DNA from: Aureobasidium sp. EXF-3400
Lineage: Eukaryota > Ascomycota > Dothideomycetes > Dothideales > Saccotheciaceae
Direction of reading: 5' to 3'
Assembly: GCA_024195585.1 (NCBI GenBank)
Contig: SWBL01000237.1
Coordinates: 18,046-82,045 of the forward strand
Length of the DNA stretch: 64,000 nucleotides
Numbering within the stretch: position 1 is the first letter of the stretch; each line of letters starts with the position of its first letter. Both the position numbers and the translations under genes were made by a program. The notes under the pieces were generated by a model. The model was given only the letters and a program-made list of their open reading frames with translations, was not told the origin of the DNA and did not search any database. Shown one piece after another: positions 33,186 to 43,467 of this stretch.

Positions 33186-34760
33186 ATGTCTTACAACAAC
33201 GATTACAGCGGCAACAATGATGAGTACAGCAGTACTGTATGTTCCTCCTCGCACATCCTTATCTTTGTCCCAAGCTACCTTTGAGCTCCTCTGGACCTAT
33301 CATTCTATTCCTATCAATACCCCTCTTTTTTTTTCATATGTGCTGAGCTGTGTATCTAACCTTGGTATCTCGATCGGGTCGTCAAGGCGGTTTCAACGAC
33401 AGCACCACTGGCTCAGGAGGCTACGGCGTAAGTTGATCTTCTGCTCTTGAATGTGATGAGCTTTTGCTTATCGAAAACAACCACAGGACTCGAGCTATGG
33501 AAACGACAACTTGAGCAGCGGAGCAAACTCCGGCAGCGGTCTTGGCCGCGACCAGTTCAACGATTCCTCAAACAACAACCAGGGTGGTGCTTACCAAGGT
33601 GGTGCTCTCGGTAGCGACGACATCGCTTCTCGCGGTAACAGCTACTCGGGCGGCAACTCTGGCTCTGGTATTGGAAGCGATGACTACTCCTCTTCTGGTC
33701 GCGATACCTATGGCTCAAACACCGGCAGAGACACCTTCTCCTCTGGAGACAACTACAACTCCAGCAACACTGGCTATGGATCGAGCGGGAACGACAACTT
33801 TGGCACAAGCGGAATCCACCATCAGGCTTCTGCCAGCGGAAGTTTTGGCGAGGATGACTTGGTAAGTATCTGGTTTTGGTATTTGATCGACACAACACTG
33901 ATTGGTTGATCAGAAGCCTTCTCACGGTATCGAGAGAGATACACACCACACCACTGGTGGAAACTACCCTGTAAGTACTTGCCGGAGGGGTCCTTTGAGT
34001 TCTGCCTTATCTCTGCACATCTATCTTGCCCCCCCCCGAGCATGACTGTATCTTTGTTTTTCTGCTACCCTTACTGCTTTGACCCTACCTACACACCGAA
34101 CACACATCAAGACAACCATGTTGGAGAAGCTCACAGTACGGGTTCTTTTGTTTATGATCTGAAGAATATTGCAATCTCGAATTGTCCTGAAGCTAACCCA
34201 TCTCCATAGTCACTCGATGACAACCTTGGCTCAGGTGCAACCAGCGGCGCGGGTTATGGCAACAAGTCATCTTCTGACCGCGACACCTTTGACGACTCGA
34301 GCAACACTCGCTTCGGCTCTTCTGACGACACTGGTGCATATTCAGGAAGCACTGACTACGGATCCGGAGTTACTGGAGGGGCAGGCTTCGGCAATAAGTC
34401 CAGCTCTGGTCGTGACGACTTTGGCGATTCTAGCGATACTCGTTTCGGATCCTCGGGTGATACTAGCGCATATTCGGGCTCCAACCAGTATGGTAGCGGT
34501 GCTACTGGTGGTGCAGGATATGGCAATAAATCATCCGACTACACCTCCAGTGATAACCAGGACTCTGGCAAGCAAGGCGGTATGACAATGCTCTCTAGAC
34601 CCTTCAAGATACCTTGAATGCTAATGTATGACTTTCAGATTCGACCGCTGGAAAACTGATGAGCAAGCTCGGTGGTATGATGAACAACGAGAAGATGGTC
34701 GAGAAGGGTGAGGCCAAGCGTGAGGCAGCTGGTGCCTACAACGACCGCTCCGACTACTAA
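33186..34760 (+). CDS. repetitive Gly/Ser/Asp-rich protein with CsbD-like tail, probably stress-related
   Basis: Seven exons: 33186-33231, 33387-33427, 33487-33861, 33914-33970, 34112-34135, 34210-34579 and 34639-34760, giving 344 residues. The product is almost wholly Gly/Ser/Asn/Asp/Tyr/Thr, with no signal peptide, no membrane segment and no cysteine. Exon 6 codes two full 44-residue repeats and part of a third (GYGNKSS...TRFGSS...AYSGS). The last exon codes TAGKLMSKLGGMMNNEKMVEKGEAKREAAG, which recalls the CsbD-type GKLKExxGKL...KGxA pattern of stress proteins. Hydrophilic disorder, the TATA box and an upstream AGGGG element suggest a desiccation- or stress-induced protector, but this is inference. 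The exon 1-2 junction (GTACTG donor, chosen to keep frame) and the 24-nt exon 5 are the least certain parts. Confidence 0.68.
34231..34539 (+). repeat. 132-nt tandem repeats (2.3 copies) in the Gly/Ser-rich protein gene
   Basis: Units 34231-34362 and 34363-34494 each code 44 residues (SGxTxGAGxGNKSSS...DYG type), and a partial third copy runs 34495-34539. The copies differ at several codons, so the duplication is not very recent. Confidence 0.85.
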
Positions 34761-34937
34761 GTTGTGTTCCTTGTGTTGAGCACCTGGTTTGAGGAAGTAA
34801 TAGCTCCGTTGCGGCCAGTATGATGAGCAACCAGAGTGTTAGTTTTTATGGCGTAATGACCGAATACCAATCATGATGTTTTTATGTCTGAATCCTCTGT
34901 CCAGAATCGCTTGTGTGAGTGTTGGAATTGGGCTTCT

Positions 34938-35734
34938 TTAACGGACGTATTTGCTCATGAAACGTCTGTGAAAGTCCGATCTCAGCAAGTCGTTGACGAA
35001 CTCCTTGCCCTTCTTGTCTTCTGTTCCTCTGGCCTGGTTCTTGAAGACAACATCGTCGTCCCATCTTCGCTTGACATCGTATGCTCCTGTAAAACGTTAG
35101 AACGGTCAAACAATACCAAGCTACACGTGGTTAGCTTACCTTTGTTGAGAAGTGGATTGCCAGTAGCAATATCTCGCATCTGCTGTTCTTCCTCCTTTGC
35201 TGCTTGTTCTGCAGCTTCCCTTGCAGCAGCTTCTGCGCGCTCAGCCTTGATCTTTGCCAACTCGCGCATCAACTCAGCTTCGTCATCGTCATCGTCTTCA
35301 TCGTCGGAAGAATCAGAGTCTTCTTCTGAGCCATCATCTGAATCGGCATCCACATCACGCGTCTCTTCTAATACCCTCCTTCGTTTGGCTTCATAGTCTT
35401 CCTCATCTTGCTCTCCCTCTGGTCCATTCCCGTCTGCGCCATCCTCCAAATTGCGCTTTAAATTCTTTCCTTGCTCAATAGCCAGTTGTGGTGTTCTTTG
35501 ATCTTCATCTTCGGGAGACAATTCGCGCCCTTCCTTTTTGGCAAAGTGGCGGCGTTCGGCGCGCAAGAGTTCGGCGCGTAGGTCGCGTGCTGAGTGCTCG
35601 TCGGTGGTTCCTTGGGTCGCTTGACGGAACTTGAGAGTCTTGTGGGCTGGGAGTAGACGTTGGTGGTATCCGGGACCGCGAAGGGCGTCTTTGCCGCGGG
35701 CGGGATCGAAGGTGGGACGATGGGCGGTAGTCAT
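34938..35734 (-). CDS. CWC15: Spliceosome component CWC15 (Cwf15)
   Basis: Two exons, 35734-35140 and 35086-34938, flank a 53-nt intron, giving 247 residues. The start [14 protein letters not shown] and the [11 protein letters not shown] block are signatures of Cwc15, a member of the Prp19/NTC-linked core of the active spliceosome. The middle is a long acidic stretch ([16 protein letters not shown]) followed by a charged helix ([17 protein letters not shown]). The second exon supplies the conserved C-terminus: [16 protein letters not shown] and [18 protein letters not shown]. Without splicing this tail is lost, which supports the intron. The gene is divergent from RRP45 with 221 bp between starts, so the pair may share a promoter. 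Confidence 0.95.
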
Positions 35735-35955
35735 GGTGAGTTGTTGTGAGTTGCGACGAGAGAGGTTATGGCAGGTGGATACAAAAGATATGATGGTCGC
35801 AAAGTGATGGAAGGAGTTGTCGACCTCGAATGCGCGGCAGAAGCCGAGTCGGAGCTTGCAGCAGCGGGCGGCGGAGAGAGTCAATTGGGGAAATGTCCAA
35901 GAGACAAAATAAATCGCATATTCACGTCATACTTCTTGCCAGAACACACATCACA

Positions 35956-36913
35956 ATGCCGCGAGAGGTCGAACCCTCGCTCAACGAGCGCCAATTTATT
36001 CGCGATGCGCTGTTCGAAAGCATCCGTCTCGATGGCCGTCAACTCGACCAATACAGAAATCTAGAGCTCGAATTCGGCGACGACTATGGCGTTGCTGATG
36101 TCCGCTTGGGCAAGACGAGGTGTGCAACCACCAATATACCATACAGCAAACAAGACAATTCACTGACTTCCGTCCAGAGTTGTTGTACGTGTCTCCGCAG
36201 AAGTAACAACACCTTTCCCTGATCGCAAGTTCGACGGCGTCTTCACCATCTCAACCGAGCTCTCCCCCATGGCCTCTCCCGCCTTCGAAGTCGGCCGTCC
36301 CAACGATGCCGAAGTCGTGCTATCACGTCTACTGGAAAAATCAATTCGTCGCTCAGGAGCCTTGGACACTGAATCCCTCTGCATCATCGCCGGCGCAAAG
36401 TGCTTTGCAGTCCGCGCAGACATACACGTTCTAGACCACGATGGAGGTTTGATCGATGCTTGCTGTATCGCCTTGGTCGCCGCTCTGCAACATTTCCGCC
36501 GCCCTGAGGTTGAGGTGCATGGAGAAGATGTCACAGTATTCGACATTAGTGAGCGCGAACCCGTCAAGCTGGCTATGCAACATCATCCCTTCTGTGTCTC
36601 TTTCTCCTTCTACCATGGTGGTGAGACGGTCCTGCTGGATGCAAATCTCGCAGAAGAAAGTGTTCGCGATGGCGAGATGATTGTTAGTATGAACCGCCAC
36701 GGCGAGGTTTGCCAGATCGCAAAGTATGGAGGTGTGCCTGTGGACCCTCTGACTACTTTGAACTGCTCGAATGTTGCGCTTGAGAAGGTCAAGGTTCTGC
36801 ATCAGTTTGTTCAGTCGAAACTGGATCAGGACGAGAAGAAGAGGGATAAAGGGGGTCTTATGGCCGAGCTGAATGCTGCAAACTCGAGAGAGCTTGCAAA
36901 TATCCCAGGTTGA
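35956..36913 (+). CDS. RRP45: Exosome core subunit RRP45 (EXOSC9)
   Basis: Two exons, 35956-36119 and 36178-36913, flank a 58-nt intron (GTGTGC donor), giving 299 residues. The start MPREVEPSLNERQF is typical of Rrp45. It is followed by an RNase PH-like fold: IRLDGRQLDQYRNLELEFG, YGVADVRLGKTR joined by splicing to VVVRVSAEV, and SGALDTESLCIIAGAKCFAVRADIHVLD. In eukaryotes this subunit is part of the catalytically inactive six-membered ring that threads RNA to the exosome nucleases. The length fits yeast Rrp45, without the long C-terminal tail of the animal protein. The start is in an ACAATGCC context, and the upstream region is shared with CWC15. Confidence 0.94.
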
Positions 36914-37636
36914 GGTTCTGGTTCTTACTCTTATGCCACCTAGCCACTGCCTCCTTCGCTTCTGAAGCATGAGGCTACGAGTCAACGAACAGCCAGCCTA
37001 TGCTTTCCGGCACATCAACCAGGGAACAGGCATCAAACTCACCAGGAGCCATCACTTGTTGTCACGAGGTCTACAATCTGATGCAACGATACTAAAAAGA
37101 TACATGGTTGCAACATTGGCCCCGGCTTGCCTTGTCAGTACCATGGCAACACCACGTTATAGATGACAGAAGCTAGAAGGATTAAAGCTGAATGATAAAA
37201 GTCTGAAATCGTCGCTAAAAGACGTTGTTGATTATCTATCTTCAATGTACCACGCTCGCAAACTGTCCATAACCTTATCTTCCTTTTGACTGAGTTGTTT
37301 GTAGGACCCGAGGCCGTAAAAGCTGCTGCGGATAACAGACTTGATCTCGCCATTGTGTAGCGTGGGAAAGGCTGAGCCGTCCAGAGTGGCCCCTTTCCGA
37401 ATAAATCTCCTTTCAAGAGGCTCCATCTAGGCCGAGAGACCCAGTCCTTGCTCTGCCCGCCCGATGTGTCGCGTCATTGCATATATGACCTTGGATATAG
37501 CGGCATCTCAAAGAGCTTCCGTCGGCGGTGTTTTGAGATTTCGCGGCAGGCGTTTGGCAAGCCGATGCAGAATAACTTCTTTATGCTCCATGTTGTGGTT
37601 GACCATCCTATATTCTCAGGATAGTGCTCAATGGTG
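36914..37636. other. intergenic, convergent 3' regions
   Basis: Spacer between the convergent RRP45 and RDS3 genes. It contains the weak minus-strand open frame listed at 37232-37426 and nothing else I can support. Confidence 0.5.
37232..37426 (-). CDS. possible small protein, 64 residues, unknown
   Basis: An ATG-started frame of 64 residues (MEPLERRFIRKG... to ...LRAWYIEDR) with balanced amino-acid use, basic at the start and rich in Ser/Lys. Directly upstream in the same frame is a 16-residue frame (37477-37430, MTRHIGRAEQ...) whose TAG stop abuts this ATG. It has no family match that I know, no signal peptide and no intron signals. It may be a real small gene, a decayed one, or chance. 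Confidence 0.22.
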   Translation of the reverse strand: MEPLERRFIRKGATLDGSAFPTLHNGEIKSVIRSSFYGLGSYKQLSQKEDKVMDSLRAWYIEDR

Positions 37637-38081
37637 CTAATGATTCCGGAAATTCTTTTTCTGGTAGAACAGATCCGTCCTTGAACTACCCAGATTTATA
37701 ATCTTGGGGCAGCCATCTCTGTCCTTTTCGAGACGGGTGCATTCGAAGCAGTAGAAGGCGTCGGAGATTCCCTGAGAGACATGTGTCAGCGACATGGGTA
37801 GAAAACGAAAGGTCAGGGATGGAGCATAGGCTTACCTCGCCACCACAGACAACGCATTTGTTTTGGTAGTTTCCGAAGGAGCATTCGTCGCAGATGCGGA
37901 CAAGAGTTGTGGGGCGGACGTAACTGTCGCAGACAGGGCATTTGCCGTCGCATTTGTCGCAGAGGCGGCCGATGGCGATGCCGGCGGTCTTGCGACACAT
38001 GACCAAATCACTGTATGCCAACAGTCAGTTTGTCTTTCTTCAGCAGACGCGACGATGGACGTACGGGTGATGGCGCGACAT
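37637..38081 (-). CDS. RDS3: PHD-finger-like splicing factor RDS3 (PHF5A, SF3b subunit)
   Basis: Three exons, 38081-38065 (17 nt), 38010-37836 and 37771-37637, give 108 residues, the standard length. Splicing yields [20 protein letters not shown]. The family's cysteine-rich knot follows: [36 protein letters not shown], then [28 protein letters not shown]. All the CxxC pairs are present. PHF5A/Rds3 sits in the SF3b complex of U2 snRNP beside the branch-point adenosine pocket. The first exon codes only five full codons, so simple ORF calling misses the true start. The protein ends KKNFRNH, slightly different from the usual basic tail. Introns are 54 and 64 nt. The gene is divergent from CSN6, with 307 bp between starts. 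Confidence 0.95.
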
Positions 38082-38388
38082 GATGGCGGTCCTGGGCGGA
38101 AAGTTGCAGTAGTTCCTGGGTCGCGTATACGGGACAAAGACACTGGTTCGACTTGTCGAAAGAGCCCGAAAGAAAATGTGGCGTGGCAGTGGGATGAGTG
38201 ATAGAAGTCGTCGAAGCTTCCCAGTGAGCAGATGAAAGTGCTCGTGAGGCAGGAGCGCCAGCCACGGAGATAAAACGGGGCTAAGCTGCTTGCTCTCAGA
38301 CACACCGATGTCATCCAACTCTCTCCGCTCTATACCATCCACTTTGTGCCAAACATTCTAAACACTCAACCAATCCACTCTCGCAATC

Positions 38389-39745
38389 ATGGTCGAGACA
38401 GCAAGCAACTCTCTGCTGTCTAGCAGCACCTCGGACTCGTCGCTCTCAGTCCAGCTGCACCCTCTGGTTCTGCTCACCATCTCCGACTACATAACGCGCC
38501 ACTCCATGCGCAGCCAACAAGGCCCAATCGTCGGTGCAATCATCGGTCAGCAAAATGGTCGTGCAATCACCATGGAGCAAGCCTTCCAGTGCAAGACCAA
38601 GGAACAAGGAGACAAAGTTCTGGTTGACGAAGAGTGGTTCGCCGAGCGTCTAGAACAGTGTGCGTCCATCTCTTCGTAGTTATAACACCGTCACGGCTAA
38701 CCATGAATCAGTCAAGGACGTTCACAAGTCGCCTCCTCTTGATCTGGTCGCCATCTTTACTCTCGCTCCTCCCTCAGGCCCTCTTCCCGACCATGTTCCC
38801 ATCCTTCAACAACTACAGCATTCGTACAACGATTCGCTCATGCTACTCCTCTTCCACCCACAGACTATCCTTGACGGCTCCCTCACTGGCGGAAAGCTTC
38901 CCATCTCAATCTACGAATCTTACTACGAGCCTGGCAGCGAGAATGCAGACAAGGGTATGCAGGTCGATGGATGGGGCATGGGTCGCCAATTGCAGATGCG
39001 CTTCCGTCAGCTACCCTTCGAGGTCGAGACTGGAGAAGCCGAGATGATTGCTGTCGACTTTGTTGCCAAGGGCAGCGGTTCTGCCACTGTTCACAACTCT
39101 GCTACCCCTCCATCGAAAGGCAAGTCTCGCGCTGACGGAGGTGCTGCCACCAACGACCTTCAGCTTAGTCCCGCCGATGAAGAAGGTAATTATTATCACA
39201 TTCCTCCGTGAGCGACACCAAGCTAACAAATTCTAGTCATCTCATCTCTCACTGCCAAGTACAACGCTATCAAGATGCTGCACCAACGCATCAACCTCAT
39301 CAAGGCTTATCTGGCCGAACTACCACAATCATATCTGACCGATGTATCCATCTCAGCCACCACCAGTGATCCTCCTCTCAACCATCAGCTCCTCCGCGAA
39401 ATCTCATCCATGCTCTCTCGCTTGCCATTACTCGCCCCTCCCGTCTTTCAACCCTCCACCACCCTCCCAATTCCGGGAATGCCTCAATCATCACTAGCAA
39501 CAGCCTCCTCACAGGAACAGTCAGATGTGCACATGGTATCCCTGCTCGCCTCTCTCACTCGCACAGTAGCACAAGCCAAAGACATGGGTTCAAAGTACTC
39601 GATTGTCCAAAAGGCAAAGACGGACAGGAACAATGTCGGTATGATGGGTGGTGGTCGTGGCTTCGGCAACTACGGTCCTGGACCTGGCGATGACCCCTGG
39701 GGTACCCCTGGCGAGTCTACCGATTACGCCCCCATCAACCTTTGA
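38389..39745 (+). CDS. CSN6: COP9 signalosome subunit 6
   Basis: Three exons, 38389-38659, 38712-39185 and 39237-39745, give 417 residues. The first introns have GTGCGT and GTAATT donors; both join in phase 1. The N-terminal MPN domain (LHPLVLLTISDYITRH, GPIVGAIIGQQNGRAI, EEWFAERLEQFKDVHK) lacks the HxH...D metal site, as expected for CSN6, the inactive partner of the CSN5 deneddylase. The second half is the helical MPN extension (ISSLTAKYNAIKMLHQRINLIKAYL, SLLASLTRTVAQAKDMGSKYSI). The extreme C-terminus is Gly-rich (GMMGGGRGFGNYGPGPG), a common fungal addition. Residues ~220-245 form a Ser/Ala/Lys-rich loop. Identity is clear. Confidence 0.94.
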
Positions 39746-40204
39746 GAGTACCCTTCTTTGGCGGGATCGAAGGAGTAAGCATTTTTGCTTTTTCACGAAT
39801 CTTCATGCATAGCTGCGGGCAAGGCGTAAATGGCGCATTAGACCAAAGACTGGGGGACTTTTTTCTTTCTTTTTCTTTTAGATTTGTCATGCATTGAAGA
39901 AAAAGATATTGCACAATGACCAACATGATATCCTTGAACAAATGCTCGTGTATCTAAATTCCTGCTTTGATTGAGGAGAAAAGATGTAGGAAACGTCAAA
40001 AGTACTCTGATAAGGCCCAAGAGAATGAAGTCAACACATAAAGAGAACAAAAGTAACAAGCGATGAGAAAGAGAGAGTGTCTATTATGTAGCCAGGGGGA
40101 CGACGAAGTCTAGAGAATCCAATTCTGTATATACCACAAATGTTCAACCCTTTTCATATCGAAGGAAAGATCAAACTGCCGTTCACTGCAGCAATTTTAC
40201 AGAT
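39746..40204. other. intergenic, convergent 3' regions
   Basis: Spacer between the convergent CSN6 and mucin-like protein genes. It holds a T-rich run near 39859-39880. No gene is supported. Confidence 0.55.
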
Positions 40205-41514
40205 CTAGAAACAATTTGGACCAGGCACCCAACTGGTAACGCTGAGACTGTACAAAAAACATGTTAGTAAAGGTATCGAAGACGAAAAGTTGATCGGAAT
40301 CAACAAGGAGAGGGGAAACATACGTTGCAATAACCGTCTTTGTGGTTTTCGATGTCGTGGTCGTTCGTCTGGTGATTGTGCGGGTCTGGATTTTTATGTG
40401 TATTAGTTTTGGAATGTTGTAGGAGCTGAATAGGTATTCTGTGCTTACAGATGTTTCTGCAGTCTTGGTGACCGTGGTGCCGGTTGCGACAATGGTAATG
40501 GGTGCTGGTGTAATTGTTGTCGTGCTTTCCACAGTTGCTAGAAAGGGTTAGCTTTCCGTGGACTTCCATCGAATCAGATCTAGGAAAGGACTTACTGGTC
40601 GATGTTTGGACGACAGGAGAAGCTGTAAAGCTGGACGTTACAGAGCTCCAATGAGCTGTGTTGGTATCTGTTGAGGTTATGGTAGCGCTATCAGGGGCGC
40701 GTTTGGCAAGATGGACTACATTGCGTCTTTCGACTTGCAAAACTTTAGTAGTATCACGCCTGACTCTAGCACGACGGGCTGGAGCTGGGGTTGCGCTTGC
40801 TGATGCAATGGCGGCTGAGGCAATGGAAAGAAGACCGGCATCGGCTGTAGGATCAGCTACCTCGGCTGCGAATATGTGTGCGCAGATTTCAGTCTCTGTG
40901 TAGGCCTCGACAGTGTATGTGAAGCTTGTTCTGGTGCGCGTGACCGTTGCCGTCGACGATGTCGTGACAGTCTCGCGAGGTGGATAGGACCAGACCGTCT
41001 GCGTCCCTGCATTGCTAGCAAGACTGGTAACTGATGAAGGCGAAATTGTTGTGAAATCCAAGTCTGTGATTGTGGCATTCACAGTGGAAGTAGGAGTTGA
41101 AGTAACGCTCAGAGTTATGGTAGGAATGACAACCGAGGTGACCTGCTCGCCAACACTGAGATGCAGGCGACGATTGGCGTTGAAAGTACTAGCATTGCCA
41201 TTGTTGTCCAGAAGTAGAAGCGTCCAATCGCCAGAGTACATCTGATTCTTCAAGATAGGGCAAGTTGTGGTTTCATCAGTGTAGTCTGGCGAAGTTGCGA
41301 CGTCCGAGCAGAAGATCGTTTGATTCTTGGGGGTAATCAAGATGGTGCGAGCAGGCTCCTGGCAGTTGTAGAACTCTGACACGGCGGTGAAAGATTCGTT
41401 GGAATTGATGTTGATGAAATAGTCTCCATTGTTCTTGAAGTCGACACCGTAAGATTCACAGGCACTGGAAACCTGCAGAAGCGCAAGCCCGATGGCTAGT
41501 ATGGATGTCCACAT
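40205..41514 (-). CDS. secreted Ser/Thr-rich mucin-like protein
   Basis: Four exons: 41514-40596, 40537-40449, 40385-40324 and 40247-40205, with introns of 58, 63 and 76 nt, give 370 residues. The signal peptide (MWTSILAIGLALLQVSSA) is followed by a compact N-terminal domain with several cysteines (ACESYG, YNCQEP, IFCSDV, TTCPIL) and N-glycosylation sequons. A long Ser/Thr-rich region, probably O-glycosylated, follows, then a dibasic-rich patch (RRARVRRDTTK). Splicing gives a C-terminus ending SWVPGPNCF. I do not recognise a named family; it looks like a fungal cell-surface or cell-wall protein. No GPI signal is seen at the end. The start at 41514 is the first ATG; the frame upstream opens only with TTG. 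Confidence 0.72.
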
Positions 41515-43467
41515 GACGTCGATGGTCCAGAGGATCTTGATCAAAGGAAAGATTGCAGTATCGAATGCTCAACGAGAGCTCAAGTTGTACCTGAGATCAC
41601 TTTATACTTGAGGATGCGAGGCGTCGAGCTGGCAGCAACTCCATCGTCTCCAACCAGACCTACCTTCTCAGCAAAAAATAGCACATACCCTTGAGACTCT
41701 TCATACGTGTCCCTGCACTGCCTCGCAAGAGGATTCTCGTGCCATAGCCAGCAGACCTGCAGACTCGAGTCTGACATCAGAGACCAAAACGAGACATTCT
41801 CGCCGAACAGGAGTGTTAGGGTGTCGGACCTCATGATCGGAGCCTGATGAGCCCAACACCGTGTTCCAGGAAGCGGCCTTACACATGCATGCAGAATTGT
41901 CAAGAGCATGATAACACGAGCGTGCTGCGATGCGATGTAGATGTGGAAGAAGGCGGTGTGGTACGCGGCAGAAGACATGTCGATCCTCCTTCGGAGGCTC
42001 GGGGAAGGCGCGCGCCAAATTTGGAATTAGGAGGCAGCACTCCTGACCGGCACCTACCACTCACAACTTCACGTCAGCAAGATACCAGAAGTACTCTGCT
42101 CTGGGCATACCAGGCAGCAGGGATACCACCAGCCATCACGGGACGCAGCTAGGTATCGTCAAGCCGCAGACTTTGTTGTTGTATCTTTTGCCTGTTGCGA
42201 TATGCGGGTAAGCTCCACCGGGACCTTACTTGCAATATCGTGAGAAAGCAATCGGAATATTGCGCATGACTAAACAAAAGCTGCGGTATCCTCTTGTGAA
42301 GAGAGAAGATTGACAGAAAGCCACTCTGCAAAGCAGATCCACCGATCGAGTCTTTCATATTAGATATCTGCAAAGAATGCATGGCCACTATCAGCTCTTC
42401 TACATCCTCTGACCTGACGACGACCTTCTGACTACACGTGTCTAATGCATCTTCTCAAGGCCTCCTTAATACACAAGGATAAACCTGGATATGGTGACGG
42501 AATAGAAAATCGATTTCCATTGGGTAGGCCTCCAACAAGCAAGGACTCTCCGAAGGCTCCGTAAACAATGGACACCCATAAGGCTGACCTTGGCGATAAA
42601 GCATGATGACCATGCCCTGGCCCTGCATGCATTCAAGTACTACCTCCCAACATCCGATGGGTCTATGAAAACCTCAAATCACGAGTAAACGCCATGATCG
42701 ATTCAATTCACGGTAGAGAACGAATCATGTCTGTGACCATTGTGATATTTATTCTCGTCACGACCGTGTATCCCTCGCAGACACGAATTTGAGAAGGCGA
42801 TACAATGTCACGCTACAGCTCCTGCATTCTCTTACATAGCAGAAACCAATACGATACACTCGAGACGGATCAGGATTCTGTCCCAAGAAAGAACATCGTG
42901 TTCCTTGCACCCAGACCCTTGTCATAGCTAAAGGCGAAATATCCACCATGCTGTGCAAACAAGGGCCTTGTGAGCCACGTACCTTACGTCGGAAAATACA
43001 ATCTTGTCTCACCTCAGAAAGTTCTTACGACACAACAGTCATCCGACAAACGTCTATCACCAATCAGGAACGTTTCAAGTGCTCTCGATCTTCTTAGTGA
43101 TGACTCCCGACCAAGAAAAACAGCCCAGCATTGTCTCCTTGCTAGAATCCTACATCTTGGGTCGTCAAGCTGGCACGCAGACTGGATGCTTACTTCGCAG
43201 CAGTCCAATGGAAAACAGGCAGACCATCTGACCTGCAGCCTTGCCATTCTCCCGATCAAGAATATGGAGACGACTTCTATCATAATGATCGGGGCAATGC
43301 TTTCAGTGTCTACACAACAGTTGTATTCCAGTCTACAGAAACCTATTTCCGGCATCAGCCCTGTAAGCAACAGACTGTACTTTGCTAGGCAAGTATACGT
43401 ATATAAGGACTGCTTATCCACATCAAGATGACTACAGTACCTCAATTTTGCTCAAACCCTCGCAAGT
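41515..43467. other. long intergenic region between the mucin-like protein and laccase genes
   Basis: A 1.95-kb divergent spacer. Apart from the laccase TATA box I see no supported feature. Open frames of up to ~150 codons on either strand have no family motifs and odd composition, so I treat them as chance. Confidence 0.5.
43400..43407 (+). promoter_or_regulatory. TATA box of the laccase gene
   Basis: TATATAAG lies 68 bp before the laccase ATG at 43468, a normal core-promoter spacing for a regulated fungal gene. Confidence 0.6.

Noticed and set aside
42970..43445. Overlapping 153- and 143-codon frames on opposite strands upstream of the laccase
   Set aside because: They mirror each other, lack motifs and sit where the laccase promoter is expected.
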